From: Vreelandella subterranea
GTDB taxonomy: Bacteria > Pseudomonadota > Gammaproteobacteria > Pseudomonadales > Halomonadaceae
Length of the DNA: 64,000 bases
NCBI RefSeq assembly: GCF_900111305.1
Contig: NZ_FOGS01000008.1
Location: 145,875-209,874 of the forward strand
Reading direction: 5' to 3'
The stretch's first letter is position 1, and every line of letters begins with the position of its first letter. Shown here piece after piece: positions 19,897 through 30,114 of the stretch. The translations under genes and the position numbers were made by a program. The notes below the pieces were generated by a model. That model ran no database searches and was not told the DNA's origin. It saw only the letters and a program-made list of their open reading frames with translations.

Positions 19897-20851
19897 GCGC
19901 TTTTCCTTGTTCCGGCTGGGCTTCCTTGACGATCTTGCGTAGCGTCAGCTCGCCTACCGGGACATCGTGTTGGTCCACGACAGTGAGGCGGTCCGTGTGA
20001 TCACGCAACATCATTGAAAGCCCCTGGCGCAGGGAAAACGTCGCGGGAATCCGCGATTGAGCGGGCAAGGTGGGTCCCATCGGGGCCATGTGGTCCTTGA
20101 CCCGGGTCAGAGCGGCTTGCTTCAGCCCGCGCTCGAGTCCGCCGAGCAAGGATTCGACAAAAGAGTCCTGAGGATGTTGAAGCAACGCCAGTGGCGTGCC
20201 CTGCTGGACAATACGGCCTTCTCGCATCACTACCAGGTGATCCGCCAACCTTAGCGCTTCATCCATGTCATGGGTGACAAACACCACCGTCTTGTGCATC
20301 TTCGCCTGGAGCCGGGCAAGTTCATCCTGAAGCTTTTCACGGGTGATCGGGTCCAGGGCGCCAAAAGGTTCATCCATCAGCAAGATATCAGGGTCGGCGG
20401 CCAGTGCCCGCGCCACGCCTACACGCTGTGCCTGCCCCCCTGACAGCTGATGAGGGTATTTGTGGGCGAATTCATCTTTCGGCAAACCCAGCAGGCCCAT
20501 CAGTTCGTCAACTTTTGCCTGCACCTCTGCAGCGGACCATTTGAGCAAGCGTGGTACGAGGCCGATATTGCGGGCCACTGTCCAATGCGGGAATAGCCCC
20601 GTATGCTGAATCACATAGCCGATGCGACGCCGCAACTTGACCGGGTCATAGGCGGCAATCGGCTGGCCATCCAGTAGGATGTCACCCTCGCTGTGCTCAA
20701 TCAGGCGGTTAATCATCCGTAATGTGGTTGATTTGCCGCAGCCCGAGGTACCCACCAGCGCACAAAACTTACCCTTTGCGATGTGCAGCGAAATGTCATC
20801 CACTGCGACGGCGTCGTCAAAGCGTTTGGTCACGTGGGCGAGTTCGATCAT
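19886..20851 (-). CDS. yehX: osmoprotectant ABC transporter ATP-binding protein YehX-like
   Basis: ATPase of the osmoprotectant importer, 321 residues (E. coli YehX 308). Walker A GTSGCGKST, signature LSGGQAQRVGVARAL, Walker B ILLMDEPFGALD and switch His in FVTHDMDEALRLADH are intact. The C-terminal part (about residues 250-310) is a short regulatory segment, partial CBS-like at best. The start overlaps the yehY stop by four bases (ATGA). Confidence 0.88.
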   Translation of the reverse strand: MIELAHVTKRFDDAVAVDDISLHIAKGKFCALVGTSGCGKSTTLRMINRLIEHSEGDILLDGQPIAAYDPVKLRRRIGYVIQHTGLFPHWTVARNIGLVPRLLKWSAAEVQAKVDELMGLLGLPKDEFAHKYPHQLSGGQAQRVGVARALAADPDILLMDEPFGALDPITREKLQDELARLQAKMHKTVVFVTHDMDEALRLADHLVVMREGRIVQQGTPLALLQHPQDSFVESLLGGLERGLKQAALTRVKDHMAPMGPTLPAQSRIPATFSLRQGLSMMLRDHTDRLTVVDQHDVPVGELTLRKIVKEAQPEQGKARES

Positions 20852-22065
20852 TGAGCGTCTCCAGGCCGCACGGTATTTTTCGGCCGGAGGATATCAGACA
20901 AGGCCCCGAGGCCAGCGTCTGCTATAAGCGCCAGTATCAGAATGGGCAGCGCCCCCAGTAATACCATGTCCATCGCCGCCTGCCCCAACCCTTGAAAAAT
21001 GAAAGCCCCCAGGCCGCCCGCACCGATCAAGGCAGCAACCGCCGTGAGGCCGATAGCTTGGACAGACGTGATTCTTATCCCCTCGAGCAGCACCGGCAAG
21101 GCCAGGGGCAGACGCACCTGCCAGAAGCGCTGGCTATTGCGCATGCCCATCCCGCGTGCCGCTTCCAGGGTCTCAGGACTGACTTGCTCGAGGGCAATGT
21201 AGGTGTTTCGCACCATCGGTAGCAGGCTGTAAGCGACCAGCGCCAACAAAGCGGGTGCCCAGCCAATGCCACTGACACCCAGTCGAGACAGCAGCGGCCA
21301 CTGAGCCGCCAGCCAAGCTAAGGGGCCCAGCATCAAACCGAACAGGGCGATACTCGGAATGGTCTGCAGGAAATTGAGCACCCCAAAGGCGACCTTCTGA
21401 AAGTTTGCATAGCGGCGCATCAGCATGGCGAGGGACAGCCCCAGTCCGATGCTGATGGCAACGGAGACACTCACCAGCGTTATATGTTGTCGCAGGGCGC
21501 GCCAGAATTCGTCGTTCCGGGCGCGAAACTCCTGCCCCAACGCCAGCGCCTCAAGCGCCCACATGGCACACAACCACCAGACGAGCGCGACGCCCAGAAG
21601 CATCAGGACGGTCCAACGCCGCGGCAGCGCTAAGCGCAAACGCAGCTCGATCCAGCACAAGAGCAATAGAGACAGCATCAACCAATAGGCCATGCCCATA
21701 TTCAGGCGAGCCTGAGGCATATCACTACTGACCAGCCGGTCGCTGGCCACTATCAAACCAAACGGCATCAGAAGAAGTAATAGACAGACGCCTACCAGGG
21801 CAACCTGATAATTCTGTCGGCCAGGCTGGAGGGACAGCAGCATGAGGGTGATAGTGACGCCGCTGACCAGCAGTGCCCCCAACCAGCCCATGGCTTCCAC
21901 CAGACCAGCCCCCTGGCCGCTGACGATCCGGTTGGGAGACACGCTGACCACATCGAAGAGCCAAAGAGCCACCAGCATGACACTCAGGAGAACGACCAGA
22001 ACACTATTGGGCCGCCACTGTCGCCAAGCCATTTGCGGACTTGGCAACGCATCCAGCAATGCCAT
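20848..22065 (-). CDS. yehY: osmoprotectant ABC transporter permease YehY-like (long)
   Basis: Long permease of 405 residues (E. coli YehY 385). Extra N-terminal membrane helices (about residues 17-180) precede the conserved transport domain, in which AARGMGMRNSQRFWQVRLPLALP is the EAA-type coupling loop to the ATPase. It follows osmF by two bases and overlaps yehX by four, so the four genes form one transcription unit. Confidence 0.86.
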   Translation of the reverse strand: MALLDALPSPQMAWRQWRPNSVLVVLLSVMLVALWLFDVVSVSPNRIVSGQGAGLVEAMGWLGALLVSGVTITLMLLSLQPGRQNYQVALVGVCLLLLLMPFGLIVASDRLVSSDMPQARLNMGMAYWLMLSLLLLCWIELRLRLALPRRWTVLMLLGVALVWWLCAMWALEALALGQEFRARNDEFWRALRQHITLVSVSVAISIGLGLSLAMLMRRYANFQKVAFGVLNFLQTIPSIALFGLMLGPLAWLAAQWPLLSRLGVSGIGWAPALLALVAYSLLPMVRNTYIALEQVSPETLEAARGMGMRNSQRFWQVRLPLALPVLLEGIRITSVQAIGLTAVAALIGAGGLGAFIFQGLGQAAMDMVLLGALPILILALIADAGLGALSDILRPKNTVRPGDAQ

Positions 22066-22067
22066 TA

Positions 22068-22991
22068 TCAGTCGTTATCCAGGCTATCGAGATAATCGCC
22101 CGCGACATTACCGGGTGACATGCCGTTCACCGCCACGTCAGCATTGAGTTTCTGCAGCGTTTCAAGATCCAGCGTGCTGAATACGTCTTCAAGCAGCGGC
22201 GCGATATCAGGGTACGCTTCCAACACGCTTTCACGTACTACCGGAGCTGGCTGGTAGATTGGCTGAACGCCCCTTGAGTCTTCAAGCACCACGAGGCCCA
22301 GCGCATTCAAACCACCGTCGGTACCGTATGTCATCGCAGCATTGACGCCACTGGTCTGCTCGGCGGCTGCCCGCATGGTGGCCGCTGTGTTGCCGCCGGA
22401 AAGCACCAGCAGTTGATCATCGCTGAGTTCAAACCCATAGGCCTGCTGAAAAGCGGGAAGTGCCTGCTCGGATTCGACAAACTCGGCGCTTGCCGCAAAC
22501 TTGAACTCGCCCCCTTCTTCCAGATAAGCCGCCAGGTCATCGAGCGTCTCCAGACCATTTGCCTCTGCGACATCCTTGCGCACGCTCATGGCCCAGGTAT
22601 TGTTGGCACTGGCCGGTGTTAGCCACACCAGTCCCTGCTCGGCATCGCGCTCCCGGACAGTTTCATACGCCTGTTCCGGGTCGTTCCATACATCGCTGTC
22701 GCTCATATCAAAGAAGAAGGCGCCGTTGCCGGTGTATTCGGGATAAAGGTCAATTTCTCCCGCTTGCAAGGCGCTGCGTACAACACTGGTGCCCCCCAAC
22801 TGCAGGCGATCCTCCGTGGGGATATCATGGCGCTCCAGCGTCTGTATGATCAGTTCACCCAGCACGGACCCTTCCGTGTCGATTTTTGACGAAACCACCA
22901 CCGGGTCATTGGCATTGACCGATGATAGCGGTAGCAGGGTAAAACATCCGATGGCGATGGCCGATTTAGTCGCAAAACGCATTGTCATCAT
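22068..22991 (-). CDS. osmF: periplasmic osmoprotectant-binding protein (OsmF/YehZ-like)
   Basis: Substrate-binding protein of the QAT (quaternary amine) family, 307 residues with a signal peptide ending near ANA (residues 26-28). The mature segment VVVSSKIDTEGSVLGELI and the DLYPEYTGNGAFF motif match OsmF/OpuCC-type proteins. It is the first gene of the operon and has a plausible promoter upstream (23013-23041). In a halophile an osmoprotectant role is sensible but not proven by sequence. Confidence 0.88.
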   Translation of the reverse strand: MMTMRFATKSAIAIGCFTLLPLSSVNANDPVVVSSKIDTEGSVLGELIIQTLERHDIPTEDRLQLGGTSVVRSALQAGEIDLYPEYTGNGAFFFDMSDSDVWNDPEQAYETVRERDAEQGLVWLTPASANNTWAMSVRKDVAEANGLETLDDLAAYLEEGGEFKFAASAEFVESEQALPAFQQAYGFELSDDQLLVLSGGNTAATMRAAAEQTSGVNAAMTYGTDGGLNALGLVVLEDSRGVQPIYQPAPVVRESVLEAYPDIAPLLEDVFSTLDLETLQKLNADVAVNGMSPGNVAGDYLDSLDND

Positions 22992-23012
22992 CCTTTTGCT
23001 GAGTTTTGTAGG

Positions 23013-23041
23013 AGTATATGCCCGTCGTGCGTTGAAGTCAG
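23013..23041 (-). promoter_or_regulatory. predicted sigma-70-like promoter of osmF
   Basis: On the minus strand CTGACT (23041-23036) and TATACT (23018-23013) are separated by 17 bases, a good spacing with a strong -10 box. It lies about 22 bases upstream of the osmF start. E. coli osmF is sigma-S dependent; the sequence alone does not tell which sigma factor reads this site. Confidence 0.45.
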
Positions 23042-23097
23042 ATTCACGTCGAATCCTAAGCGCTATCTAACGCGTACTCACCATCGTTTGGCCCTGC

Positions 23098-24504
23098 TCA
23101 TGAAGCAGACTCAAGGACCCAGGTGGTGCCTTCTCGGGAATCTTTAAGAATGATCCCCAGACTCGCCAGCTCGTCGCGGATGGCATCGGCTTGCGCAAAA
23201 TCCTTGTTGGCCTTGGCCGCCTGACGCTGGGCGATCTTTGCGTTGATGGCCGACTCGCTCAGCGGAAGGTTTTGCTGCTGGGAACCTTTCAGAAACGCCT
23301 CTGGCGATTGCTGAAGAAGTCCCAGCACACCGCCCAGCTGTTTCAATTCAGCTGCAAGGGCTCGCGCCTTCTCAGGCGCATCGGATTTGGCGCGATTGAC
23401 ATCCCGCGCCAGGTCAAACAAAACCGCCAACGCTTCGGGGGTATTGAAGTCATCATCCATCGCTTCAGTAAAGCGGTCGCGATAATGGGTGCCCGCTGGA
23501 TCATCGCTCTCGGTGCTGACATCAAGATTCACGCCATCCAGCGCCGTGTAAAAGCGTGTCAGTGACTTTCTGGCCTCGGAAAGCGAATCCAGTGAGTAGT
23601 TAATCGCACTGCGATAGTGGCTGGCGACCAGCAGATAACGCACCACTTCCGGGTCGTGCTCAGCCAGCACTTCCCGAATCGTGAAGAAGTTACCCAGCGA
23701 CTTCGACATCTTTTCCTGGTCGACACGCACGGCCCCTGCGTGCATCCAGGTGTTTACGTAGGTTTTGCCGGTGGCCGCTTCAGACTGCGCGATTTCATTT
23801 TCGTGGTGAGGGAAGGTCAGGTCCGGCCCACCCCCATGAATATCGAAAGTCTCGCCAAGGCAGCAGGTCGACATTGCCGAGCACTCAATATGCCAGCCAG
23901 GGCGTCCGTCTCCCCAAGGGGAGTGCCAGCTCGCCTCGCCGGGTTTGGCCGCTTTCCAGAGCACGAAATCCAGTGGATCTTCCTTATGGACGTCTACGTC
24001 AACGCGGGCGCCTGCGCGCATGTCGTCCAGCTGGCGATTATTCAGCTTGCCGTAATCCGCGAATCGGCGAACGCGGTAATACACATCGCCGTTTTCGGCC
24101 GGATAGGCAAAGCCTTTATCAATCAGCGTCTCGATCATGGCGATGATATCGTCGACATGCCCGGTCGCTCTGGGCTCATGGCTGGGCGGCAAAACATTGA
24201 GGCGCGCTTCGTCTTCATGCATCGCCGCAATCATGCGCTCAGTCAGCGCCGAGATACTTTCTTGGTTTTCATCGGCACGCTTGAGGATCTTGTCGTCAAT
24301 ATCGGTGATATTGCGCACATAATTGACGTCATAACCACGCTCCCGCAGGTAGCGCGTAATGACATCGAACGCCACCATGACGCGGGCATGGCCAAGGTGG
24401 CAGTAGTCATACACCGTCATGCCGCAGACGTACATGCTCACCTTGCCCGCCACCAGCGGAGTAAAAGGCTCTTTGCGACGTGTCAGCGTATTATAGATTT
24501 GCAT
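23098..24504 (-). CDS. cysS: cysteinyl-tRNA synthetase
   Basis: Class I synthetase charging tRNA-Cys, 468 residues (E. coli 461). HIGH-type motif CHLGHAR and KMSKSLGN are both intact. The catalytic zinc ligands are visible: Cys of YVCGMTVYD, Cys of WHIECSAMS, and His/Glu of [11 protein letters not shown]. The ribosome site AAGGAA precedes the start. It lies 11 bases after glnS and is probably cotranscribed with it. Confidence 0.97.
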   Translation of the reverse strand: MQIYNTLTRRKEPFTPLVAGKVSMYVCGMTVYDYCHLGHARVMVAFDVITRYLRERGYDVNYVRNITDIDDKILKRADENQESISALTERMIAAMHEDEARLNVLPPSHEPRATGHVDDIIAMIETLIDKGFAYPAENGDVYYRVRRFADYGKLNNRQLDDMRAGARVDVDVHKEDPLDFVLWKAAKPGEASWHSPWGDGRPGWHIECSAMSTCCLGETFDIHGGGPDLTFPHHENEIAQSEAATGKTYVNTWMHAGAVRVDQEKMSKSLGNFFTIREVLAEHDPEVVRYLLVASHYRSAINYSLDSLSEARKSLTRFYTALDGVNLDVSTESDDPAGTHYRDRFTEAMDDDFNTPEALAVLFDLARDVNRAKSDAPEKARALAAELKQLGGVLGLLQQSPEAFLKGSQQQNLPLSESAINAKIAQRQAAKANKDFAQADAIRDELASLGIILKDSREGTTWVLESAS

Positions 24505-24515
24505 GTGCCGATTCC

Positions 24516-26195
24516 TTAACCTTTCTGCTTGATTTTCGCCCAGCTGTCCTTGAGCCCTACGGTACGATTGAACACCAGATGGTCTGGCGTCGATACATGC
24601 CGATCAGCACAGAAATACCCCACGCGCTCGAACTGGTAGCGTGCTTCAGGGCCCGCCTCCGCCAGGCTGGGCTCGCCAATGGCATTGCACACCGTCAGTG
24701 ACTCAGGGTTCAGATGATCCAGAAAGTCGACATCCTTATCCCGATCAGGCTGTTCTACCATGAACAAATTATCATAGAGACGCACTTCCAACGGGATACC
24801 GTGATCGACGCTGACCCAGTGAATGACCCCTTTCACTTTGCGGCCCTCGGGATTTTTTCCCAGGGTGTCAAAATCAACCGAGCAGCGCAGTTCAGTCACC
24901 TCCCCGGCGTCATCCTTGATGACCTCATCGCAGCAGATGACATAGCTATTGCGCAGACGGACTTCCTTGCCCGGTGCCAGGCGGAAGAACTTTTTGGGTG
25001 CATCCTCCATGAAATCATCTTGGTCGATGTATATCTCGCGGGTTAACGGCACTTTGCGCATTGGCATGTCGTCACGCGCCGGATGACCGGCCACTTCATA
25101 CACTTCCTCGTGATCGTCAGGCACATTGGTCAGCACCACTTTCAGCGGCTTCAAGACACACATTGCGCGGGGCGCATTATCTTCCAGGTCCGAACGAATC
25201 GCGTGAGTCAGCATGGCGATATCCACCAGCCCGCCATCGGCACGGGTGACACCAATCATCTCGCAGAACTTGCGAATGGCGGCCGGCGTATAGCCGCGAC
25301 GGCGCATGCCCGAAATGGTTGGCATGCGCGGATCATCCCAGCCGTCGACGATCTGCTCGTCCACCAGCATCTTTAGCTTACGCTTCGAGGTCAGCGTGTA
25401 GTTGAGATTTAACCGGGCAAACTCGATCTGACGGGGCTTGTGGGGTACAGGAAGATGATTCAGGAACCACTCGTAAAGCGGCCGATGGTCTTCGAACTCC
25501 AACGTGCAGATAGAATGCGTCACGCCCTCGATGGCATCAGACTGACCATGGGTAAAATCGTAAGACGGGTAGATTTTCCACTTATCGCCGGTCTGATGGT
25601 GGCTGGCATGACGAATGCGATACAGGATCGGGTCACGCAGGTTGATATTGGGCGATGCCATGTCAATTTTGGCACGCAGCACCTTTTCACCCTCAGCAAA
25701 CTCTCCCAGGCGCATGCGCTCGAGAAGGTCAAGGTTCTCCTCCGCGCTACGCTCACGGTAAGGACTCGGCTGACCCGGCTCGGTCAGCGTGCCGCGGTAT
25801 TCGCGAATCTCGTCAGGCGTCAGGTCATCAACATAGGCTTTATCTTCACGAATCAGGTGTTGCGCCCAGGCATACAGCTGGTCGAAGTAGTCAGAAGCGA
25901 AACGCACCGGCCCTGCCCACTGGAAGCCCAGCCAACTGACGTCTTCTTTAATGGCGTCAATATAGGCCTGCTCTTCTTTGGCAGGGTTGGTGTCGTCAAA
26001 GCGTAAATGACACTCACCACCCATCTGCTCCGCCAACCCAAAATTCAGGCAGATCGACTTTGCATGGCCGATGTGCAGGAAGCCATTGGGCTCCGGGGGA
26101 AAGCGCGTCACAATCTTGGTGACCTGGCCGCCCTCGATTTCGTCGCGTACTTGGTTGCGAATGAAGTTCGGCGCTGGGGTGGTCTCGTTGGTCAT
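24516..26195 (-). CDS. glnS: glutaminyl-tRNA synthetase
   Basis: Class Ib synthetase charging tRNA-Gln, 559 residues (E. coli 554). The ATP-binding motif [14 protein letters not shown] and the KMSKS equivalent in [11 protein letters not shown] are present, followed by the two beta-barrel anticodon-binding domains. Presence of GlnRS means Gln-tRNA need not be made by the transamidation route. It is divergent from ppiB, with a shared 155-base promoter region. Confidence 0.97.
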   Translation of the reverse strand: MTNETTPAPNFIRNQVRDEIEGGQVTKIVTRFPPEPNGFLHIGHAKSICLNFGLAEQMGGECHLRFDDTNPAKEEQAYIDAIKEDVSWLGFQWAGPVRFASDYFDQLYAWAQHLIREDKAYVDDLTPDEIREYRGTLTEPGQPSPYRERSAEENLDLLERMRLGEFAEGEKVLRAKIDMASPNINLRDPILYRIRHASHHQTGDKWKIYPSYDFTHGQSDAIEGVTHSICTLEFEDHRPLYEWFLNHLPVPHKPRQIEFARLNLNYTLTSKRKLKMLVDEQIVDGWDDPRMPTISGMRRRGYTPAAIRKFCEMIGVTRADGGLVDIAMLTHAIRSDLEDNAPRAMCVLKPLKVVLTNVPDDHEEVYEVAGHPARDDMPMRKVPLTREIYIDQDDFMEDAPKKFFRLAPGKEVRLRNSYVICCDEVIKDDAGEVTELRCSVDFDTLGKNPEGRKVKGVIHWVSVDHGIPLEVRLYDNLFMVEQPDRDKDVDFLDHLNPESLTVCNAIGEPSLAEAGPEARYQFERVGYFCADRHVSTPDHLVFNRTVGLKDSWAKIKQKG

Positions 26196-26287
26196 GGTGG
26201 TGTTGATAACCTCGTGGTGGATGGCGTGCTTGGCTGCGTCTGCCTACTCTAACGGTATAGCGCTTCGCGGTGCCAAGCAAAACCGTT

Positions 26288-26318
26288 ATTATAACGTGAC
26301 GCCGATGCACAGCGCCAA
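26288..26318 (-). promoter_or_regulatory. candidate promoter of glnS
   Basis: On the minus strand a consensus TATAAT (26293-26288) lies 19 bases after TTGGCG (26318-26313). Spacing is longer than ideal and the -35 is weak. The same AT-rich segment could also serve the divergent ppiB gene. Confidence 0.35.
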
Positions 26319-26350
26319 GGCGAACGCCTTTATTGAACAGGAATTTATCT

Positions 26351-26851
26351 ATGATCGTATTACAGACGAACCACGGTGACATCACGATTGCGCTTAATCA
26401 TGAAAAAGCCCCCGTTACCGCCGCCAACTTCGAGCAGTATGTTCGCGATGGTTTTTACGACGGCACCCTTTTTCACCGTGTCATTGATGGCTTTATGGTC
26501 CAGGGCGGTGGCTTTGATCAGGATTTCAATCAAAAGCCCACCCGTGATCCGATCGAAAACGAAGCGGATAACGGGCTGAAAAACACCCTGGGCACCCTGG
26601 CAATGGCTCGTACTCAGGACCCTCATTCCGCCACCGCACAGTTTTTCATCAATGTCGGCGACAACAGCTTTTTAAATCATAGCGGCAAGAATTTGCAGGG
26701 TTGGGGTTATGCTGTTTTCGGTGAAGTCGTCGACGGCATGGACGTGGTCAACGCGATCAAAAACGTCAGCACCACACGTCGCGGTATGCATGCCGACGTA
26801 CCCGCCGAGGACGTTATCATTGAACGCGCCTATCTCAAGGAAGCCGAATAA
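26351..26851 (+). CDS. ppiB: peptidyl-prolyl cis-trans isomerase B (cyclophilin)
   Basis: Cytoplasmic cyclophilin accelerating proline isomerisation during folding, 166 residues. AGGAA at 26339-26343 supports the ATG at 26351 ([13 protein letters not shown]) over an in-frame TTG at 26333. Catalytic landmarks [13 protein letters not shown] and [19 protein letters not shown] are intact. lpxH follows after 14 bases in the same direction, an arrangement also seen in E. coli. Confidence 0.95.
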   Translation: MIVLQTNHGDITIALNHEKAPVTAANFEQYVRDGFYDGTLFHRVIDGFMVQGGGFDQDFNQKPTRDPIENEADNGLKNTLGTLAMARTQDPHSATAQFFINVGDNSFLNHSGKNLQGWGYAVFGEVVDGMDVVNAIKNVSTTRRGMHADVPAEDVIIERAYLKEAE

Positions 26852-26865
26852 TCTCCGGGAGCTGT

Positions 26866-27636
26866 ATGCGTACCCTGCTAGTTGCTGATATGCACTTGAG
26901 TCATGACACCCCTGAGATTAATCAGGGGTTCCATGATTATTTAGCCCATACCGCCCAAGGAGCGGATGCCCTGTATATTCTGGGTGACCTCTTTGATGCC
27001 TGGATCGGCGATGACCTTCTCGATACGCCTCACCCGCTGGGCGCTGTCGCTCGAGAGGTCATTCAGCAATTACACCGCCTCAGCAGCGATGGAACGGCAA
27101 TATATTTTATTCACGGCAACCGTGATTTCCTGCTGGGCCAACGCTTCATTGACGCCTGTCAGGCGACACTGCTTTCCGAGGTAGAACAAATCGAGCTTCA
27201 GGGGGTGCCTGCCGTCATCTTGCATGGCGATAGCCTATGCACTCAAGATGAGGCGTATATGGCATTTCGCCAACAATCTCGGGACCCTGAATGGCAAGCC
27301 CAGATACTTGCCATGCCGCTGGAACAGCGCCTGGAACTGGCAAGCAGCCTGCGAATGCAGTCGGGAGACGCTAATGCCAAGAAGGCGGATGCCATCATGG
27401 ATGTGACCCATGAGGAGGTGGTGGCGCTGATAGAAAAGCATGGCGTCACGACCATGATTCATGGTCATACCCACCGTCCTAAAGTGCACGATTTAACCGT
27501 GGAAGATGTCCCTGCCAAACGCTTCGTGCTTGGTGACTGGGATGCCAGCCACGGCTGGGATATCGTGGTCGAGAAATCAGATCATACCGCCCCACGACTG
27601 CGCCAGTTTCCCCTTACCAATCCACCGTCTCCCTGA
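26866..27636 (+). CDS. lpxH: UDP-2,3-diacylglucosamine diphosphatase
   Basis: Hydrolyses UDP-2,3-diacylglucosamine to lipid X and UMP in lipid A synthesis, at the inner face of the membrane. The 256-residue protein shows the calcineurin-type metal motifs in order: DMHLSHD, GDLFDAWIGDD, GNRDFLLG, HGDSLC and HGHTHRP. GGGAG at 26856-26860 fixes the start. It shares an operon with ppiB and ends before a strong bidirectional terminator. Confidence 0.95.
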   Translation: MRTLLVADMHLSHDTPEINQGFHDYLAHTAQGADALYILGDLFDAWIGDDLLDTPHPLGAVAREVIQQLHRLSSDGTAIYFIHGNRDFLLGQRFIDACQATLLSEVEQIELQGVPAVILHGDSLCTQDEAYMAFRQQSRDPEWQAQILAMPLEQRLELASSLRMQSGDANAKKADAIMDVTHEEVVALIEKHGVTTMIHGHTHRPKVHDLTVEDVPAKRFVLGDWDASHGWDIVVEKSDHTAPRLRQFPLTNPPSP

Positions 27637-27661
27637 AGACGGCACTACAAAAGAACTATAA

Positions 27662-27690
27662 AAAAAGCCGATCTCCTAGATCGGCTTTTT
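27662..27690. terminator. bidirectional terminator between lpxH and ppiD
   Basis: Perfect 13-bp stem (AAAAAGCCGATCT with its complement) around a 3-base loop CCT. The A-run on one side and T-run on the other make it a Rho-independent terminator in both directions, serving the convergent genes lpxH and ppiD. Confidence 0.92.
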
Positions 27691-27717
27691 CAACGGAACG
27701 GACGTCACGCCTAAGGC

Positions 27718-29538
27718 TTATCGCTCAATCTCGGCATCGCTGCGCAGGTCTTGAACAAGCCCCTGAATAATGGCCTGTGCACGCAACTGCTGGGCCATCT
27801 GAGCGACAAACTGCTCGCGCTCTTCATCCGCATCTCCCGGCACTACTTTGTCAAGCGCAATGAGCGCAACGCCAGTAGGCAGTACTGCCGTTTGATAGGT
27901 GCTTCCGCCATCCTCTGGATGCGGCATCCGGAAAGCGGCTTGCACAATCAGTTGAGAAGCCGTGGCTTCATCCTGGCGGCGAACATTGTTGGCCTCCAGC
28001 CACTGTCTATCAATCGACTCACCTTCTTGCAGGCGTGCCACCATGTCTCTGGCTTGCGCTTGAAGTCGCTCTTGTTGCCGCTGGGCGACTACCGCTGCCT
28101 CCACCTCATCGCGTACGTCGTCTAACGGTAACTGAGTCTGTTCACGATGATCCGCAACGCGCACGACCAAACGACGGTCTTCGTCGAGTTCGATCACTTC
28201 ACTGTTATAGCCTTCCTCGAGAACGTCGTTGCTGAACGCCTGTTCCAGAACGCCTGGCTCGAACAGGACACTACTACCCTGATCATTCCGGGACAGCCAG
28301 TCGCTTTCTTGAAGGGGGAGTGACAGGTCTTCGGCGACACCTTGCAGGTCATCGGCCGCAAAGCTCTCGTCAATAAGCTGCTGGACCTTATCGTTAAACG
28401 CATCGTTCACTTCGTTCATTGCGACATCTTCGCGCAGTGAATCCCGCTGGTCCTCGAACGCCGGACGGTCGATACCAGTGACTTGAATGATATGCAGGGC
28501 GTTGCCCATTTCGACAATCGATGAGGTTTCTCCCTCATCAAGAGAGAACGCCGCTTCATCAAAGGTATCGCCGAAAAAGCCACGGCTGATTGTGCCCAGG
28601 TCGCCGCCTTCTTCCGCGCTGGCCGTATCATCAGAATAGCGAAGCGCCGTATCGGCGAAAGATTCGCCGGCTTCAAGAGCTTGTAGCGCCTCCTCCGCCC
28701 GTTGCCGGGCGTCTTCGCGATCACGCTCATCACCGAATGTAATCATGATGTGTGAAACGCGGCGGTCTGCGTTAGCGTTGCGCTCTAGCCAGGCCTCGCG
28801 TAGCGCCTCTTCATCCACATCGACGCTATCGGCCATTTCCCGGCGGTCAATCAAGACATACTCGAGGCGTACCTGCTCGGGGCGCTCAAAACGGTCGGCA
28901 TTGGCCTCATAGTAGCTTTCCAGCTCGTCTTCGCTGATCTGCACATCGCCTTCGAGATCATCTTCGTCCAGCATCACATAGCGAAAACTACGCTGTTGAC
29001 GCTGGAGTTCTGCCAGGCGCTGACGCTCGTTATCCAGGGTGAAATCGCTAAACGCAAGGCCCTGCTGAAGCTGTTGACGCTTGACGTCCACTTCCAGCTC
29101 CTCGCGGAATGAAAGAGGCGTATAGCCAGCCCCTGATAAACGGCTGCGAAATATGTCGGGCGAGAACCGTCCGTCTTCATCCTGAAATTCAGGGATACCC
29201 ACAATGAGCTGGTCAACCTGGTCTTCGGATACGTACAAGCCACCTTCTTCGGCGTATTGAGTAAGCAGTGTTTGCGTTACCAGTTCCTCCCTTATGTCAT
29301 TACGCAGTTGACGCTCTTGCTCAGGCGGCACCTGGCCTGAACGCATGGCACGCTGAACTTCCAGTTCAATCTGTTGGCGCATGATGGGCTCGCCATTCAC
29401 GCTGATTTCTTGGTTGGGGTCGTCACCGAACAGACCAAACAAAGATTCCACACCGAAAAGCGCCATGGCAGCCACCATGACCCCGATGATGATCTTGGCT
29501 CCCCAGCTTCTGGATCCATTCCGAATACTTTGCAGCAT
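27718..29538 (-). CDS. ppiD: peptidyl-prolyl isomerase/chaperone PpiD
   Basis: Membrane-anchored periplasmic chaperone near the Sec translocon, 606 residues (E. coli 623). One N-terminal membrane helix (about residues 16-37, IIIGVMVAAMALFGVESLF) follows the MLQSIRNGSRSWGAK start typical of PpiD. A SurA-N-like chaperone region surrounds one parvulin domain (about residues 250-345, RRVSHIMITFG through NALHIIQVTG). It lies downstream of hupB as in E. coli. Confidence 0.93.
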   Translation of the reverse strand: MLQSIRNGSRSWGAKIIIGVMVAAMALFGVESLFGLFGDDPNQEISVNGEPIMRQQIELEVQRAMRSGQVPPEQERQLRNDIREELVTQTLLTQYAEEGGLYVSEDQVDQLIVGIPEFQDEDGRFSPDIFRSRLSGAGYTPLSFREELEVDVKRQQLQQGLAFSDFTLDNERQRLAELQRQQRSFRYVMLDEDDLEGDVQISEDELESYYEANADRFERPEQVRLEYVLIDRREMADSVDVDEEALREAWLERNANADRRVSHIMITFGDERDREDARQRAEEALQALEAGESFADTALRYSDDTASAEEGGDLGTISRGFFGDTFDEAAFSLDEGETSSIVEMGNALHIIQVTGIDRPAFEDQRDSLREDVAMNEVNDAFNDKVQQLIDESFAADDLQGVAEDLSLPLQESDWLSRNDQGSSVLFEPGVLEQAFSNDVLEEGYNSEVIELDEDRRLVVRVADHREQTQLPLDDVRDEVEAAVVAQRQQERLQAQARDMVARLQEGESIDRQWLEANNVRRQDEATASQLIVQAAFRMPHPEDGGSTYQTAVLPTGVALIALDKVVPGDADEEREQFVAQMAQQLRAQAIIQGLVQDLRSDAEIER

Positions 29539-29598
29539 GTTGCCCTCAGGTAGTCACAGCTAAACGGGTCGCCCCTAAAAAGTGAGCTAGAAAATAAC

Positions 29599-29628
29599 AT
29601 GGGCGCATCGCGGTTGCGATGCGCCCAT
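29599..29628 (-). terminator. terminator after hupB
   Basis: Perfect 13-bp stem (ATGGGCGCATCGC and complement) with a 4-base loop. On the minus strand it is followed by a T-rich stretch (GTTATTTTC). It separates hupB from ppiD, so ppiD needs read-through or its own promoter. Confidence 0.8.
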
Positions 29629-29651
29629 AGATGACTACAAACGCTTACAAC

Positions 29652-29924
29652 TTAATTAACGGCGTCTTTCAATGCTTTACCAGCTTTAAAGCTAGGCACT
29701 TTTGCCGCACTGATCTGGATCGGCTGGCCTGTTTGCGGGTTACGGCCGGTTCGTGCAGCACGTTCTTTGATCGCGAAGGTGCCAAAGCCCACCAGTGAAA
29801 CACTGTCGCCATTTTTCAGGCTATCGGTGACAGACTCCACCATGGCATCCAATGCGCGGGTTGCCGCTGCTTTTGGAATATCTGCAGACGCGGCAATGGC
29901 TTCAATCAGCTCAGACTTATTCAC
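29652..29924 (-). CDS. hupB: DNA-binding protein HU, beta type
   Basis: Small histone-like nucleoid protein of 90 residues that bends DNA. It shows the HU fold with [26 protein letters not shown] and the DNA-grasping arm [17 protein letters not shown]. The paralogue encoded at 37340 is IHF alpha. It sits downstream of lon, as in other gammaproteobacteria, and has its own promoter (30006-30035) and terminator. Confidence 0.97.
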   Translation of the reverse strand: MNKSELIEAIAASADIPKAAATRALDAMVESVTDSLKNGDSVSLVGFGTFAIKERAARTGRNPQTGQPIQISAAKVPSFKAGKALKDAVN

Positions 29925-30005
29925 ACTTCACCCCTTGACTGTTTCAAAAAAATGGTTCTAAAGACATGGTCACCGACGGTATCGACGATCAAGGCATAGC
30001 AGCGT

Positions 30006-30035
30006 TTTATAGCAATGCCCTGAAACGCCTGTCAA
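30006..30035 (-). promoter_or_regulatory. predicted sigma-70 promoter of hupB
   Basis: On the minus strand a consensus -35 TTGACA (30035-30030) is followed after 18 bases by TATAAA (30011-30006). It lies about 80 bases before the hupB start in the 190-base gap after lon. This is one of the clearest promoters in the window. Confidence 0.7.
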
Positions 30036-30114
30036 GCGACCTTGCCTGGATGTGCCCGCCATAAAGGCTTTTGGGCAATGCTACAAACAAAATGCTAACG
30101 GTTGGCCGACGTTG

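Noticed and set aside
23617..24519. 300-codon open frame on the plus strand
   Set aside because: Antisense to cysS; no ribosome site and no recognisable motif.
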